64,000 nucleotides of DNA from Termitomyces sp. T153 (lineage: Eukaryota > Basidiomycota > Agaricomycetes > Agaricales > Lyophyllaceae), in NCBI GenBank assembly GCA_018296165.2, contig JACKQL020000082.1:1-64000 (forward strand), in the 5' to 3' direction. The position numbers and the translations under genes were made by a program. The first letter of the stretch is position 1. Every line of letters begins with the position of its first letter. This document shows, in pieces, positions 1-11,651 of the stretch. The notes under the pieces are model-generated. The model saw only the letters and a program-made list of their open reading frames with translations, ran no database searches and was not told where the DNA came from.

Positions 1-154
1 TTTTTTTTTTTTTTTTTGTGGTATCTCTGTAGACTACCGACAGTTCACATAGTCAACCTCGCGTAGTCTGGGATATGTGCAATTATTGCTTGTACAGTTT
101 TCTTTTTGTGAACTCTCTTGGCTCTGGGGCCACCCTGCCAGAAATGCCTTTACA

Positions 155-224
155 CACTTAAGAGTGTGGGACTCGTTAACCAATACTTTATGCACTTAAG
201 AGTGTGGGACTCGTTAACCAATAC
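155..224. repeat. 32 bp direct tandem duplication at the LINE ORF2 stop
   Basis: Bases 155-186 and 193-224 are identical 32-mers (beginning CACTTAAGAGTG) spaced 38 bp apart. The second copy contains the terminal stop codon of ORF2 (214-216 on the minus strand), so the duplication straddles the end of the coding region and the 3' UTR of the LINE. Confidence 0.9.
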
Positions 225-3200
225 CCACTAAAACCGCGGTTAACTTTCTCCATGACCTAAGGGGGTTGAATTCTTCTGGCGGTAGGTTTGTCCATGTCTT
301 TACTACTGTCTCAGAGTCTGTTGCTATCCTTCCAAACCTATTTCTGTCTATCGCCAGGCAGTCGTATTTGATTTTCCTCCCTATTGCTGCTCTGAGCCTT
401 CCACCTGTTTCTTCGTTGGATATGGTGCGCTTGGGGTCTGAGTCCCTCGCTATCCTCCATTTGCACCTTATTTTCCAGATTGTGTACATCGTTTCGGCTT
501 TTCTGATTTTCTTAAACCTTTGTGTTCCTTTATTTTCTTCATTCAACGTTTTGTTTATGGCACAGGGTTTTTTGAAGTCCAGTCCCCTCTCTTTGTGCAG
601 GGTCCTCGCGAAATTCCATGCTACTTCTTGCCCCAAGGCTTTGCATTCGGTGAGTATGTGCTCTAAAGTCTCTGTTACTCTGCATTTAGGGCATATTGCT
701 CTATTTTCCAAATCCTTGATATTTTCCCAGTATTTCCCTATTTTATATCCATTATGCATTGCCTTCCACATGAAGGCTTTTATCTGTTTTGAAAGGTCTT
801 TGTCTTTTAGGGATCTCCATATTATGTTGTCTGTGGGCATTTCTCCTGTCCTCTCTTTCGCTGCTCACCTTGTCATGTCTAGGTGTACTTCGGTTCCTTT
901 CCTTGTCATCTTTGGTAATCCTTCTAATATTCCTTTATATGCCAGGGCTTGTGTAATGTTCACTAGTTTTGCCCCTGGTAGGTTGTAGCCTGCTGGGGGT
1001 TCCAGGTCAATGTTGTCTGGCATGGTCTTCTTTGCTCCTATGCTAGCCAGTTTGTCCGCTTCCTCATTTCCCCTGATTCCGGTATGTCCTTTTACTTTAT
1101 TGAATAGGGTTATACCTGATCTCTCCTTTAGTCTTGCTACTAGTGGTCTCATGATTGATTTGTTCACCATGCCTATCCATCCTTCGTCCTCTCTCTTTTT
1201 CAAGTCTTTGGTTATATTGTCTAGTATTAGTTTTGAGTTGCTCTTAATGAGAATAGCCTGGTCTTTTGGTACTGATTGGGCTGCCACAAGTATTGCCACA
1301 GCTTCTCCTGCATTGTTAGTCTGGGCTAGATCATCTGGTAGTCTTATTGCTCTATTCCTCAGGTCGTTCTCTCCAAACCATATTCCTGCTCCAGCTTTCT
1401 TATTTCCATTTTCGTCTCTAATGCATGATCCATCTGTATATACAGTTATGAGATCCGGGGGTCTCTGGTATATCCTTTTATAGTCTATTTGTGTTTCTGT
1501 ATCTTGTGTCTGCTTGACAAAAACCTGGAATCCATCTCTTAGTGGGCCTTTTGTTGTAAGGTTTAGTTCAAAAATGTGCATATCTTCCCCCATTATCATT
1601 TCCCTTTCATCATCTCTTATGTTCCTGTCTTTTCCTTTGTGGTTTGGGTTCCATTTTTTATCTAGTTTTGATATGTATGTGCATGCTGTTTTGCTACATT
1701 TATGTGGGTTGCTGCATCCTTTCCTTCGTAGTTCCTTACATATAGGGCATGCACAGTTTTTTCGAGATTTGTGTCTGTCATTGTCCATTTGTGTCAGGGC
1801 ATTTCCTAGGTCATTCATATCTCCTATTGTTTGGATTTTGTGTGTCTTCCTCATATATATCATTGTCGCTGTCTTTATTTTACACTTCTTATCCTTTCCC
1901 AAATTTGGATGGTGCTAGGCCGGCATTTCTTCCTTCATCTCTTTTTCCATTTCCAGGGTTACAAAGTTTATGCGGTACTTTTTGGCTACTTTTAACATCC
2001 TCTGCAGACTGGCTGGTAGGCCATCACTCATTGCTCTCATATCTACTTTTGTCTTCTGGAGGATAGTGTTTGTTAGTGTATCTTCATCCTCATCTCTGGC
2101 TTTTGCAATTTTCATATTTATGATTTTGTCTGCCAGAGTTGCCCATCTTGGCCTCTCTTTGTCTAGCTTTAGGTATCTCTGTGTTTTCATGATTTCTATT
2201 GCCTCGTTCCTTACTTTTATGTCCAGGACCTTCTTACCCCCTTCTTCTATGGGTCGGCATAGTGTGTTCAGCTCTATCGTCAGCTTTCCATCCCCGTTGT
2301 TGAAGAATTCTTTCCCCATTTTTGTTAGTATTTCTTCCACATGCTTTGGCATGCCTTGCACCCATGTGTGGTACTGCGTCCTTCCACCTATTACCATTCT
2401 GATGACAAGTCTTTTTCCCTCCAAAGTGGGGTTTTCTTTCTTCCACCTTTTTAGATCTTGGGTGATGGTTTCTATTGTGGGCGTCCACACGCTTATATTA
2501 TCTACTTTGTTGCCTATGAATGCCCCTAGGAGTCTCATTGCTTCACCATCTCTGGCTATTTTTATGTCTTCTGGTATGATTGAGTTGCGGGGGTTGCTTT
2601 TTCTCATTATTGTCATTCTTTCTCTGTGTTCTTTTGTTCCCACTGGGATGATTACTATTTTTGGTATATTAAATTTTGCTCCTGAGGCCCAGCACCATTT
2701 GTTTAGTATCTTTTGTAGATCTTTGAAGTTATCATCTTCTGCCAGGTATACTGTTGTGTCATCTGTGAATAGAGTTGCTATCAGTTGTTCTACATTTTTG
2801 TCTTCTCTTATGCCCTTCAGTTTAGATGATCTTAGCGCTTGGGCCAGTGATTCTATTGCAATGTTGAAGAGCAGACAAGATAGGGGGTCTCCCTGACAAA
2901 CTCCTCTTTTAACTTTGAAGCTTCTGCTAGTTTCCCCATTTAGGATTACCTTTGTTTGTACATCTGCATAGAGCGTTTTGATTGTGCTAACATATTCTTC
3001 TGGGATGCTAAATTTCCTCATCAATGCCCATAAGAATTCATGGAATATCCTATTGTATGCTTTTTCTTGGTCTAAACACACTATCATTCCATTTGTTTCT
3101 GTTATTCTGCACCAGTCTATTGCTGTCTGTGCCAGCTCTGTTTGGTCTTCTATTCATCTCCCCTTCATGAAACCGGCTTAGTCATTGTGTATTATGTCTG

Positions 3201-5538
3201 TTACTACTGTGCTTAGTCTTATTGACAGGGCTTTCGTGAAGATATTATAGTCAGTATTCAGGACTGTTATAGGTCTGTAGTTTCCTATGTTTGTTTTGTC
3301 TCCCTTCTTGTATATGGGGCAGAGCCACCCTTCTGCAAAGTTTGTCCCTTTCTCCATTCCGTGTTTCTGTATGTCTCTGAATACTATAGTCAGCGTTTTG
3401 ATTACGTCGAACCCATCTTTTCCTGTTTCTTTCCTACTTCTGAACCGGGCATCCATTTCCATCCATAGCTCATGTACTATTCCATCCATGCCTGCTGCCT
3501 TTCCTGACTTAAGTAGTTTCATTGCTTTTTCTGTCTCCTCTCTTGTTATTTGTGCTGCTAGTTCTCTACTTTGGTTTGTTGTTATCCTTTTATTTATTTT
3601 ATCGAGCACTTTCTTCATCCTTCTCTCATGTGTTCTAGCGCTGGTTGGCCTTTTGTCATCCTGCAACTTTTCATGGTGTGTTCTCGCTATTTCTGCCATG
3701 TTTGCTGACTTCCTTTCTAGTGTTATTTTCTCCATATCTGGTTTCTGGAGTGCTGTTATTATGTCTTGTGTCTTTTGTTCTTTGTTTAGGTTGATCCAGG
3801 GTTTTGTTAGAGTTTCTCCTGTCAGGTAGTGGTTTGTTGCTACCGTGTCCCTTGCTCTTGCGAATCTGAGCATTTCTAGGTCTTTTATTTTCTCATCAAG
3901 TATTGCTGCTTCCTCCCTTTTGGAGTTTTCGTCAAGGTGTTCATTGTTTAGGGCTTTCTCTCTATCTGTTTTTATTGTGTTTATTTCTTGTAGTATCTTG
4001 GGTTTCAGCTCCTTTGATCTTTCCCTTATCGACTTTATTATCTCTTCCTTCATTTGTTTGTGTAGTTGTTGTGGGTTACTTGTCTCGTTTTGGTTTTCTT
4101 CACTGTATGCGATTTTCACCTGGAATTCTATTCCTATTCTCTCTACAGTGTCTACAAGTTTCTTGTCTTTGGTTAGTAGGGCTGGCATTGCATATCACCC
4201 CTCGCCAACGTATGGTTGCCATGGGTTGATGATAGATGTTGATATCATTGAGTGATCCGTGTTAATGCCTGTTCTTTCTATTTTCCAATCCCAGCTGTAT
4301 GCTAGTAGGGTCTCTCTTAAGTATATTCTGTCAATTCATGATTGGATTGGTCTATTTGTCATTTGGTATGAGAAATCTATTGTTGTTGGGTACTCTCTTC
4401 TCCAACTGTCTGCCAGGTTGAGTTTTGATTTTAGGTCTGCTAGGCTTTTTACTGTATCTGTGGGGTCGGTATGTGCTGGGAGCCTGTCAATCGCCTCTTC
4501 TACCATGTTCGTGTCACCTATCATTATGTCTGGTTTTTGTATACATGGTCTCGTGGTCCAATTCTGCTTCAGTTTCTTCCAGAATTTTTTGTTTTCTTTT
4601 GTCTCATTTGGTGCGTAGATGTTCATGCAACTTAGTGTCTGCCCCTCATACCATGGGACTTCCAGAATCAGCGCTCTCCCAGGTACTATCTCACATGTTC
4701 TTACTTCAGTCCATTTAGTCATTTTCTTGTCTATTATGAAAGCTACTCCCATTGCTTTTGGTCTCCTTATGTCGAGACTTGCTATTATGTGCATGTGTCT
4801 TTGGAAGAGTTCGTTCAGTTCGTCTTTACTTTTCTCGTCAAGGTGTGTCTCCTGTACTGCGAGTATATCAATCCTTTTCTCTCTTATTAGTTGTCTCATC
4901 TTGTTCCATTTAGTCCTAGTTCATGTGGAGCCGCCTCCTTTCATGTTTAGGGATCCTATCCGTAGAGCTCCTCATTTGCTTTTGCCTTTAGATTGGGTGT
5001 GGTCTGGGGGTGGTTGTCCATGGCTTCCTTCTTCTGCGTCTTCTGAGGAAGTATTGTTCTCTTCCTCGACTGTTAGTAGTTCTCGGCCTTGCTGGCTGAT
5101 TTCATTCCTGTGCGTCTGGGTACTCCTTGGGGTAGCTACCCTGGTCTCTTCTGTTTGCCTTTCCAGATCCCTTCAGGGTGTTTGGACTTCGCCTCTCTTT
5201 CCTGCTATTATTCCTTCAATTTGAGTATGGTTTTGTGTGCTGTTTCTGTCGTCTCCTCCCATTCTGTTTATTACACGCCTGGGAGGGCTGGCGTGTGCTC
5301 ACAACCCATCTCCAAACCCTCTCGGGTCGTCATCAAGGGCGTGGTTGATGGTTGAAAACACGTTCTCTCTTTCCTGAGAGGGGTTGTTACCGTTGCCATT
5401 TAAGTCTACCGTTTGTTGTGTATATTCTCTTATAATGTCAGGATGGTTGTTTTGGGTTTTGTGTTTAGTTTTCACCTTGCACTTAAGCGGGATTGCTGCA
5501 TGGCCTAACCCTTGTAAAAACAATGCTGTCCAAAACAT
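214..5538 (-). pseudogene. LINE ORF2: endonuclease-RT-RNase H polyprotein, 10 in-frame stops
   Basis: One reading frame runs from about 5,538 down to the stop at 214. The endonuclease (about 4,920-4,240) shows QETH and NIYAPN motifs and a GDTN metal-site motif. RT (about 3,560-2,650) has an intact FTDD box near 2,760. A Cys-rich segment follows near 1,760-1,680 (CPIC, GC..P..C). RNase H (about 1,470-1,020) has TDGSC, the Glu in NNAGE and HTGIRGNEEAD, but the third acidic residue reads SNS instead of SDS.
The terminal finger is CPKC...H...C near 700. Ten internal stops interrupt the frame: TGA at 5,299, 5,173, 4,972, 4,921, 4,336, 4,195, 3,154 and 865, TAA at 3,178, TAG at 1,915. No frameshift is needed between them, so the element died by point mutation. 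Confidence 0.85.
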
Positions 5539-5844
5539 TTCCTTGTTCAGTCAGGGGGTCATGGTGGGATTACCTGTCGCTGTGAAGCCCAGTAAATTCA
5601 TCCCTCATTTGTAACACCATGGTTTTGACTGATGACTTTTATCGATCTTCATTGATCTGGCATGCTTTTCGCTCACTTATTCAGTCTTTGCATATCATAG
5701 TTCTTTTGTCTTTTGGTCTGTAGTCATTCCTTAGTTGAAAAGCTAGTGAGAGGGGGGTTGTTTATATTCATCTAGTGCTAGGGGTAGTTGCTATATTTAT
5801 GAGAAATTCTATTGGCAGTCGCGTCTCTGGCTGAAGGGTTGTCC

Positions 5845-7134
5845 TCATCTTCCGAATCTCCAGTTGTCTGCTCTCCTGTCATTTTGGTTTCCCCCTCCTG
5901 CGTGGTTCCATTCTTGCCTGCTGGAAGTCACAAACTCAGCAGTCTCCTTGATTTCCTCTGCCGGTTTGCTCCCATACCAGCCTTCCAGCACATTGTATCC
6001 ACACTGGCCCGAGTTGTGGTCCGCGCCCTTGCAGTTGTTGCAGTGTAGGCTGTTTTCTTCGTCCACTAGGGTCGCGCTGCCGCAGTCCATGTCGATGAAT
6101 TTACATTTGCGTATGTGTTGTAAGATCGTGAAGTAACTTGTCCACATGATGGGGGGAGGCTCCTTGAAGAAGATGTTCCACACAGGTTTCCTGGGTCTGG
6201 TCAGCGCTGATTGGTCTATCTGGTCCTCTCCTCTTGCCAGCTTCACTTTGATGCCTAGTATGATGTTGGTAGCTGGGTCGAGGTTATGTTGGGAGGTGTT
6301 GTCTCCTACTATCTTCGCTTTTACTAGTTTGACAAGGTTCTCGTCCTTGCTGAGTCCCTTTTGCACTATGTCCATCACCGTTTCCTCTGCTTTTAGGATG
6401 GACATCTCGTTCCGGATACTTAGGGTAAACCCCTCAATGGAGCATAGGAAACGCGGGAGGGGCGGGCTGTACAGTAGGATGCAGGCTGTTGCTTCTGGTG
6501 TGGAGATAATGGGGAAGGCTGCTAGGATGGTGCTCACTTTGTCGGAGATCCCGGATATGAGGAAGTGGTATGGTGGTTTCTGTTTGTCCTTTTGGTACTT
6601 AACTATGATCTCTTTCTCCGGCTGGGGTGTGGATAGTTTTGCTTGTTCCCCTGTCATGCGTGTGATGAGTTCCTTCAGGCAATCACTAGTTGCCATCAGG
6701 TCCGTGTCTTTACTTGCCTGCCAGTCACGAATCCATAGTTTGGGTTCAGGGTACACCTCGAAGGCTGCGCGCTGGTCGGGAAGCAGGTTGAACCATGGGG
6801 GAGTCATCATATTGATTTCTGGGAATCCCTCTATGGGGGTCAGGGTGTGTTTCAGGGATTTGGGGAGTTTGGGGGGGCGGGGAAGGGGGTCATTCTTCGG
6901 AGGTTGCATAAAGGCGGGGTCCCCCGGGGTTTTCCTCGTCCTCTTCACAATCCACACTGGGTCGTGTCTTGTCTCCGGGGGAGGGGTCTGTGGTGTCAGG
7001 GGGGGTTGGGATTCTCTCCCTGCACTCCTGGTTGGGGAGCTGGGTGGGGTTTTGTTGACGATTGTTGTGTCCCCGTCTGTGTCTGGGAGTTTTGCACTCG
7101 AGATTGATAGGCCGGATAGGCTTGGGGGGGTATG
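5845..7134 (-). pseudogene. LINE ORF1 (gag-like, CCHC zinc knuckle)
   Basis: The minus-strand frame is open from about 7,134 to the stop at 5,845. It has a proline-rich N-terminal part, a central globular stretch, and a C-terminal zinc knuckle CNNCKGADHNSGQC (C-x2-C-x4-H-x4-C, near 6,040), followed by a Gly/Arg-rich tail, as in nucleic-acid-binding ORF1 proteins of fungal LINEs. The frame has no good ATG at its start: the candidate N-terminus beginning MEESKPK lies in another frame near 7,181, and a G7 homopolymer at 7,124-7,130 is a likely frameshift point. ORF1 is therefore probably broken at its N-terminus. The gap to ORF2 (5,539-5,844) is unassigned. Confidence 0.7.
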
Positions 7135-7490
7135 TTAAGAGGAGCTGGGCTCGCATTTACTTTGGGCTTGGATTCCTCCATGTCTGAAAGGGGCCTGGTC
7201 ATTGAGATTTGTTGCCTTTTCTTGTCGTGGCTTCAAACTCCCTCCTGTTTTTCGGGGCTTGAGGATTGTTGGCACTTCCTCTGGTCATCGGGTGTTTTCA
7301 GTACATTCATTTTACCGTACCTCTGCTCGTCCTCTCACTTTTATTGGTCTTTTCTGGTTACTGGTGTTTATCATAGAGCATGGTCTTGTGTGGGCTTCCT
7401 GTCATGTTCAGGGTCCTTGCCTCATTTCTGCACCTGACTCTTTTTTATTATGATCATTAAGGTTTGAGTGTGGTTTTTGGGGGGAGGTAC

Positions 7491-8039
7491 TGCATTTCGC
7501 ACTTACTTTGCTGGCTCATCATCTTGATTTGCCCTTCTCGCAGCGCTGTGGAGCAGTGGGAGGAAGTAGTGGGGGGGGGCCCGATGTCTGCGCTGTAGGC
7601 AGCTTCTCCTTTGTGGGAGGTACAGGGGCAGACTGGCTGGTAGGCACAGCTGCAGCATCCAGCTGGAGTGGAGCATGTGGTGGTATTTGGTCAAGGCCCC
7701 CCCCGTATAGTCTTATATGTTAAAAATTAATAATTTGGAAATTATGTAAGTGTTTGCATATATGAACAATTCACTTCTGATTATATAGATCTTTGATATA
7801 TTGTGCTTGCAATGGCCCATACCAACAAGTTTGAAGCTTAGGTAGGCAATAGAAAGATCAGTATGACTATCTATTAAGATGATTGAATATTCTGCCAAGG
7901 AATTGGATTAGCCTTGATCAGTAAAGTCTAGTATCTCTTCTTACTTTGATAAAACTGGCAATATATGGGTTAAAGACCTGTTGCCTGATTAATGAGGCAT
8001 TCTCCAAGATATTAGATAATAGTCATGATTTAGATTGAG
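7491..8039. other. Unassigned, LINE 5' flank then AT-rich spacer
   Basis: From 7,491 to about 7,712 the sequence is GC-rich with G9 and C7 tracts and may be LINE 5' UTR or a different relic. From 7,713 it becomes AT-rich and CpG-poor with no credible ORF. I see no gene. Confidence 0.5.
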
Positions 8040-8970
8040 AAAGAAGTGTGAAAATAATGGTCAGCAGCCTCCAAGGTAGAAAGATAAGTAAGGACATACT
8101 TGCTAAAAGAAGAGTTTTAAAAGAAATAGTCAGCCTCCAAAGTAGAAAGATGAGTGAGGCCATATAACCTAAGAGGGGGACTTCTGAAAACACTGGTCAG
8201 CAGGATTGGAAGTGAAGAAATATACACAGGCTTACTCACTAAAAGGAAGGAGTTTTGAAAGTAATAGTCAGCAGCCTCCAAAGTAGAAAGATAAGGACAT
8301 ACAAACTAAGGGGAGAAGTTTCAAAGGAGTTTTATAAGCAATCATCAGCAGCATTAATAGTGAAGAATAGACACAGGCTTACTCTCTAAAAGGAAGGAGT
8401 TTTAAAAGTAATGATCAGCAGCCTCCAAAGTAAAAGAATAAGTAAGCCCATACTTTCTGAGAGAGGAGTTTTGAAAGGAAGAGTTAGCCTCTAATGAAGA
8501 AAGATGGGTAAGGCCATACAATCTAAGAAGAGGAGTTTCAGAAATAATGGTAAACAACCTACAAAGTAGAAAGATGGATAACATACAGTCTAAGAGGAGG
8601 AGTTTGGGAAACACTGGTCAGCAGTATTGATAGTGAAGAATATACAGTGGAGGAGTTCTCAAAATAATGGCCAACAACCCCAAAGGTGGAAAAATGTACA
8701 ACCATGCACATTCTAATAGTAATGAGGCATAGAAATGATAGTCAGTAGCCTTGAAGGTCAAAAGATCTCTGATGACATACTCGATGAAAAAGAAGAATTT
8801 TGACAGTGATGATTAGCAAGTATTAAAGGTGAAGACATGTTTAAAGTGACACAATCTAAGTGGGATGAATTTTTGAAATGATGATCAACCTCATATAAAC
8901 CACTCACCATGTGAAGTGAAGAAGTATTTAGTGTGATGGTTAGCAGTAACAAAGGTGTCAGTATGTAAAG
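8040..8970. repeat. Degenerate satellite, about 14 units of ~70 bp
   Basis: A motif of the form GTCAGCAGCCTCCAAAGTAG, then AAGATAAGTAAGGACATAC and AAGGAGGAGTTTTGAAA, recurs with decay. The GTCAG-type anchor occurs at 8060, 8129, 8196, 8267, 8344, 8414, 8483, 8550, 8617, 8670, 8741, 8813, 8884 and 8939, so most periods are 67-72 bp. Two unit types alternate irregularly: one with AGCCTCCAAAGTAGAAAGAT, the other with AGCATTGATAGTGAAGAATA. Periods are not multiples of three, so the short minus-strand ORFs here are unlikely to be genes. Confidence 0.85.
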
Positions 8971-9035
8971 TGCTCACATACTGAAAGAGTTAGATGCAAT
9001 CATTAGAAGCATGTAATCAGGGTAGAGATCATTGA

Positions 9036-10371
9036 CTAAAGACTTACAAGAATCAGATAAATGTTTTTGATGAGTGCCAAGTCTCCCTGAAAATCCTCAT
9101 TCCATTTTTGCATCATACTGCTGTTGCGGGTCTTTCTTTGTATATATCCATGACAGTTTGGATTTCGGCTGCCCAAGTAGTTGCTCCTAAACACCACACA
9201 TTGCATAAACACTAAATTCTTACCATTGTCCAAACGCAATACCATCGTCCCATTTGTACATTTCTATTTCTCCACAAATTGGGCAGCTCATATTTGGCTG
9301 CCCCACCAGAACACTCATCATCACTGTACAACCAGGCTTGATCAACTCTTGCATGTCATAGTCACTCTGGATGTCCAGGATCTCCTTCCCGGAGTTGATA
9401 CCTAGATGAAATTGATCAGCTTCAAGATACTGACGATGGACAGTGTCACGCGGGCTATTGGGGATATAAACTGTCCCGATTGCACGTTTGAATTGCTGTG
9501 CGAGAATCTCAGACTTGTCCTCTTGCAAGAACAATAGCCTACCTCAAAAGTGCGTGTCATACCCATTGGGATTTGGTGTTGGTTCCCCATAGCATCCACC
9601 AAGTATATGGACCATGACACTTGAGCTTCTTGAATCTTTGCCACCATGACCTGGGGTCTTTCAGTATCTATGTATATAAGCACCAATGACAAACAAAGAG
9701 CGCACGACAAGATACTCCTGCAAGTGATTGTCGATATCATTGCAACATCCCTCGAGCAATTCTGCAATTCTCTGGTATCGGGCCTTGTGCATCTTCGATA
9801 TTTCTTCGCGTAGCTTCCTTTCGGTTCCACTAAGTTGTCTATATAAACTCTGTCTTGAGCTATCAAGTAGGTAGAAGGCATTTATTACATACTTGTTCAA
9901 GGTGTCTCTAGGGGGATGGAAGCCTCGTGCATCCATCTCCGATACTATTTCTTTCAGGCGCTCAAGCCGCATTCGCAGATTTTCGATGTCATCCTTATTA
10001 CGGCGGTTTTGCTGTGATACTATTCAGTGGCCCAGCACTTCTCTCCACCAATGAGCATGTATACTGACGTCGAAGGCTTTCAGAACCTCCAACAAGACAC
10101 CCACTATTCCTTTAAGAGGAGCTCCGGCAATGGGAATACCGCTTGCGGCTGCAGATACCAGGTCGGAGAGTGGTATAGCTGCTTCAAGCGCCCTCTCTCC
10201 ACCGTGGGTCCAACGTGATGCTAATCGTTGAAGAAAGGATCGATTTGTTGCAGACGACAGGCAGGCGGTTGCAGGCACACGGCTGGTAAGAGTAGGGATC
10301 ACACGAGTGTTAGGAGGAAGTATAAATTGGAGAATTGACTTGAATCGGGATTTGAGTGTACTTTCAGCCAT
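9036..10371 (-). CDS. Fungal ubiquitin-like-domain protein with C-terminal zinc ribbon
   Basis: Five exons: 10371-10069, 10011-9706, 9650-9543, 9495-9224, 9168-9036, giving 373 aa; all introns are GT-AG and 47-57 bp. The start is the ATG at 10,371; an upstream in-frame extension to 10,503 is less fungal-like. Residues 1-100 end in a hydrophobic helical segment (IPIAGAPLKGIVGVLLEVLK) of the kind that opens many basidiomycete STAND/NACHT-associated proteins. Residues 101-203 are charged and helical. Residues about 204-305 start VMVAKIQEAQVSWSIYLVDA and look like the fungal ubiquitin-like domain (ULD).
A zinc ribbon follows: CPIC at 310-313 and CRNPNC at 330-335. The second Cys pair appears only when the acceptor at 9,169 is used, which supports that splice choice. 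Function is unknown; a scaffold or signalling role is an inference from the family. Confidence 0.7.
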
Positions 10372-11640
10372 GAAAGCTATAGTCAAGATGTGGGAGTAGG
10401 GAAGGACCCGGTAACCTGCTGGATTGTAATACACGCGTGGACACAGCCAACAGGCCAAGCCACAAACAGCCATGACTGAAGGAGAATCCGTTTCCCATGT
10501 CAACGTGTATGAGTATGTTATGTACTTCCATCACAAACACAACCCGGATAGTGGATATTCCAGCCTGGCTTGTCCCTGAGGGTCGGGCGCCCCATAATAA
10601 CATATGACTCCCTCTTCGCTGAATGAGAAGTCTCGTGGCTCAACACCCCTCATAGCCTAGCCTAGCTGTAGAATATAGACAAGTTGACGCCGAAAACCCG
10701 CTTAATCATAAACGAATACAGACTGGAACCATGGAGCCATTGTACGACCATGAATCGATCTAGCAGAAGCAAGATATCTCCGATTGTTGGGGCACATGAT
10801 ATAAGCCATGAGGTGATGTCTATTTTTGTTGTCCTTCCGAGACCGATATACACCAGTAAACTCAGCTTGTTACGGTTGTATGAAGATTTCATTGAGGGTT
10901 TTCGGATAAATGAGATGCGTGATGTGGAAGTGCGTGAACTGATGCTAGGAAGAGGTAAAAGTAAAATAGTTACTCAATCACTCATTTCCAAAATCAATAT
11001 TGTTGCGACCCATGGGACAGGTGTTCCATCGACAGCTCTGATTGGTCATGCGTTCTGTTCCAGCCACCAGTCTGCTACGTGCTCAAAAGTGACCTGTAAA
11101 TAGTATCATCAATAACTTATACAACCTACACGAAGCCAGAGAGAATACCCTGAGATTGTTGGTTTTTTTTTGGAAAAGCTGTCATCAATTAGAGCGAAAG
11201 CACTTCTAAGGAGAGAATCGTTCCGTTTTCTTTGATTAGATGGAGATCGAAAGGGATGCCGCCACTGGCTTGCAATTGTACAATAATTGTGCCCATATAG
11301 ATAGGAGATCTGTCATGTATGATCTACACAACCAGAAAAGTGAGAAAGGCCGAGGGTATGAAAGACCTAATAGGGATTGAATTTACCAGGTAGACGGAGA
11401 CGGAGGACAGTTGTAAGGATTTTATACTGTGATTCATGTCTGCTTCCATTACTCACCTCACACAGGCTTGCATAAGTTGATCAACAAGCTGCAATAATAT
11501 AGATGTGGCATCACTGCCTGCAAACGTCGGAGGTAATATCAGTCAAATTGATTTTTTACCTTTGAGTAAGCTTTTTCGAAATGGTTAGTAGTTACGAACA
11601 CAATGTTCAAGAAACATCCTCCTGAATATGATATATGTCT
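10372..11640. other. Intergenic, no supported gene
   Basis: An open frame on the plus strand at 10,684-11,103 starts with TTG and shows no recognised motif or intron-consistent extension; I do not call it. The rest is AT-rich with a T9 run near 11,162. Nothing else seen. Confidence 0.5.
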
Positions 11641-11651
11641 GACACGAGGAG

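Larger units (their letters stand above)
1..7490 (-). mobile_element. Tad-like non-LTR (LINE) retrotransposon, inactivated
   Basis: A LINE lies on the minus strand. The T-run at bases 1-17 is its 3' poly(A) tail, so its 3' end is at or just before the window edge. It carries an ORF1 with a CCHC zinc knuckle and an ORF2 with, in order, APE-type endonuclease, reverse transcriptase, Cys-rich segment, RNase H and a C-terminal CCHC finger. That order, with RNase H, is typical of fungal Tad1-clade elements (known family architecture). The 5' boundary is uncertain; similarity to coding sequence ends near 7.2 kb and the sequence changes character between about 7,490 and 7,713. No target-site duplication can be checked because the 3' side is cut. 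Confidence 0.85.

Noticed and set aside
1..17. Telomere or assembly end signal from the T-run
   Set aside because: It is explained by the poly(A) tail of the minus-strand LINE; no telomeric repeat follows.
266..4718. Long plus-strand ORFs of 100-308 codons
   Set aside because: They are antisense shadows of the A-rich LINE ORF2; their translations are low-complexity Ser/Phe/Leu/Ile text.
8402..8952. Minus-strand repeat protein with a ~23 residue period
   Set aside because: Repeat periods (67-77 bp) are mostly not multiples of three, so the frame is not maintained along the array.
8040..8970. CRISPR-like array
   Set aside because: Units are degenerate throughout, without constant repeats and unique spacers, and the genome is fungal.
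10684..11103. 139-codon plus-strand ORF
   Set aside because: It starts at TTG, lacks recognisable motifs or plausible flanking exons, and has no downstream coding continuation.
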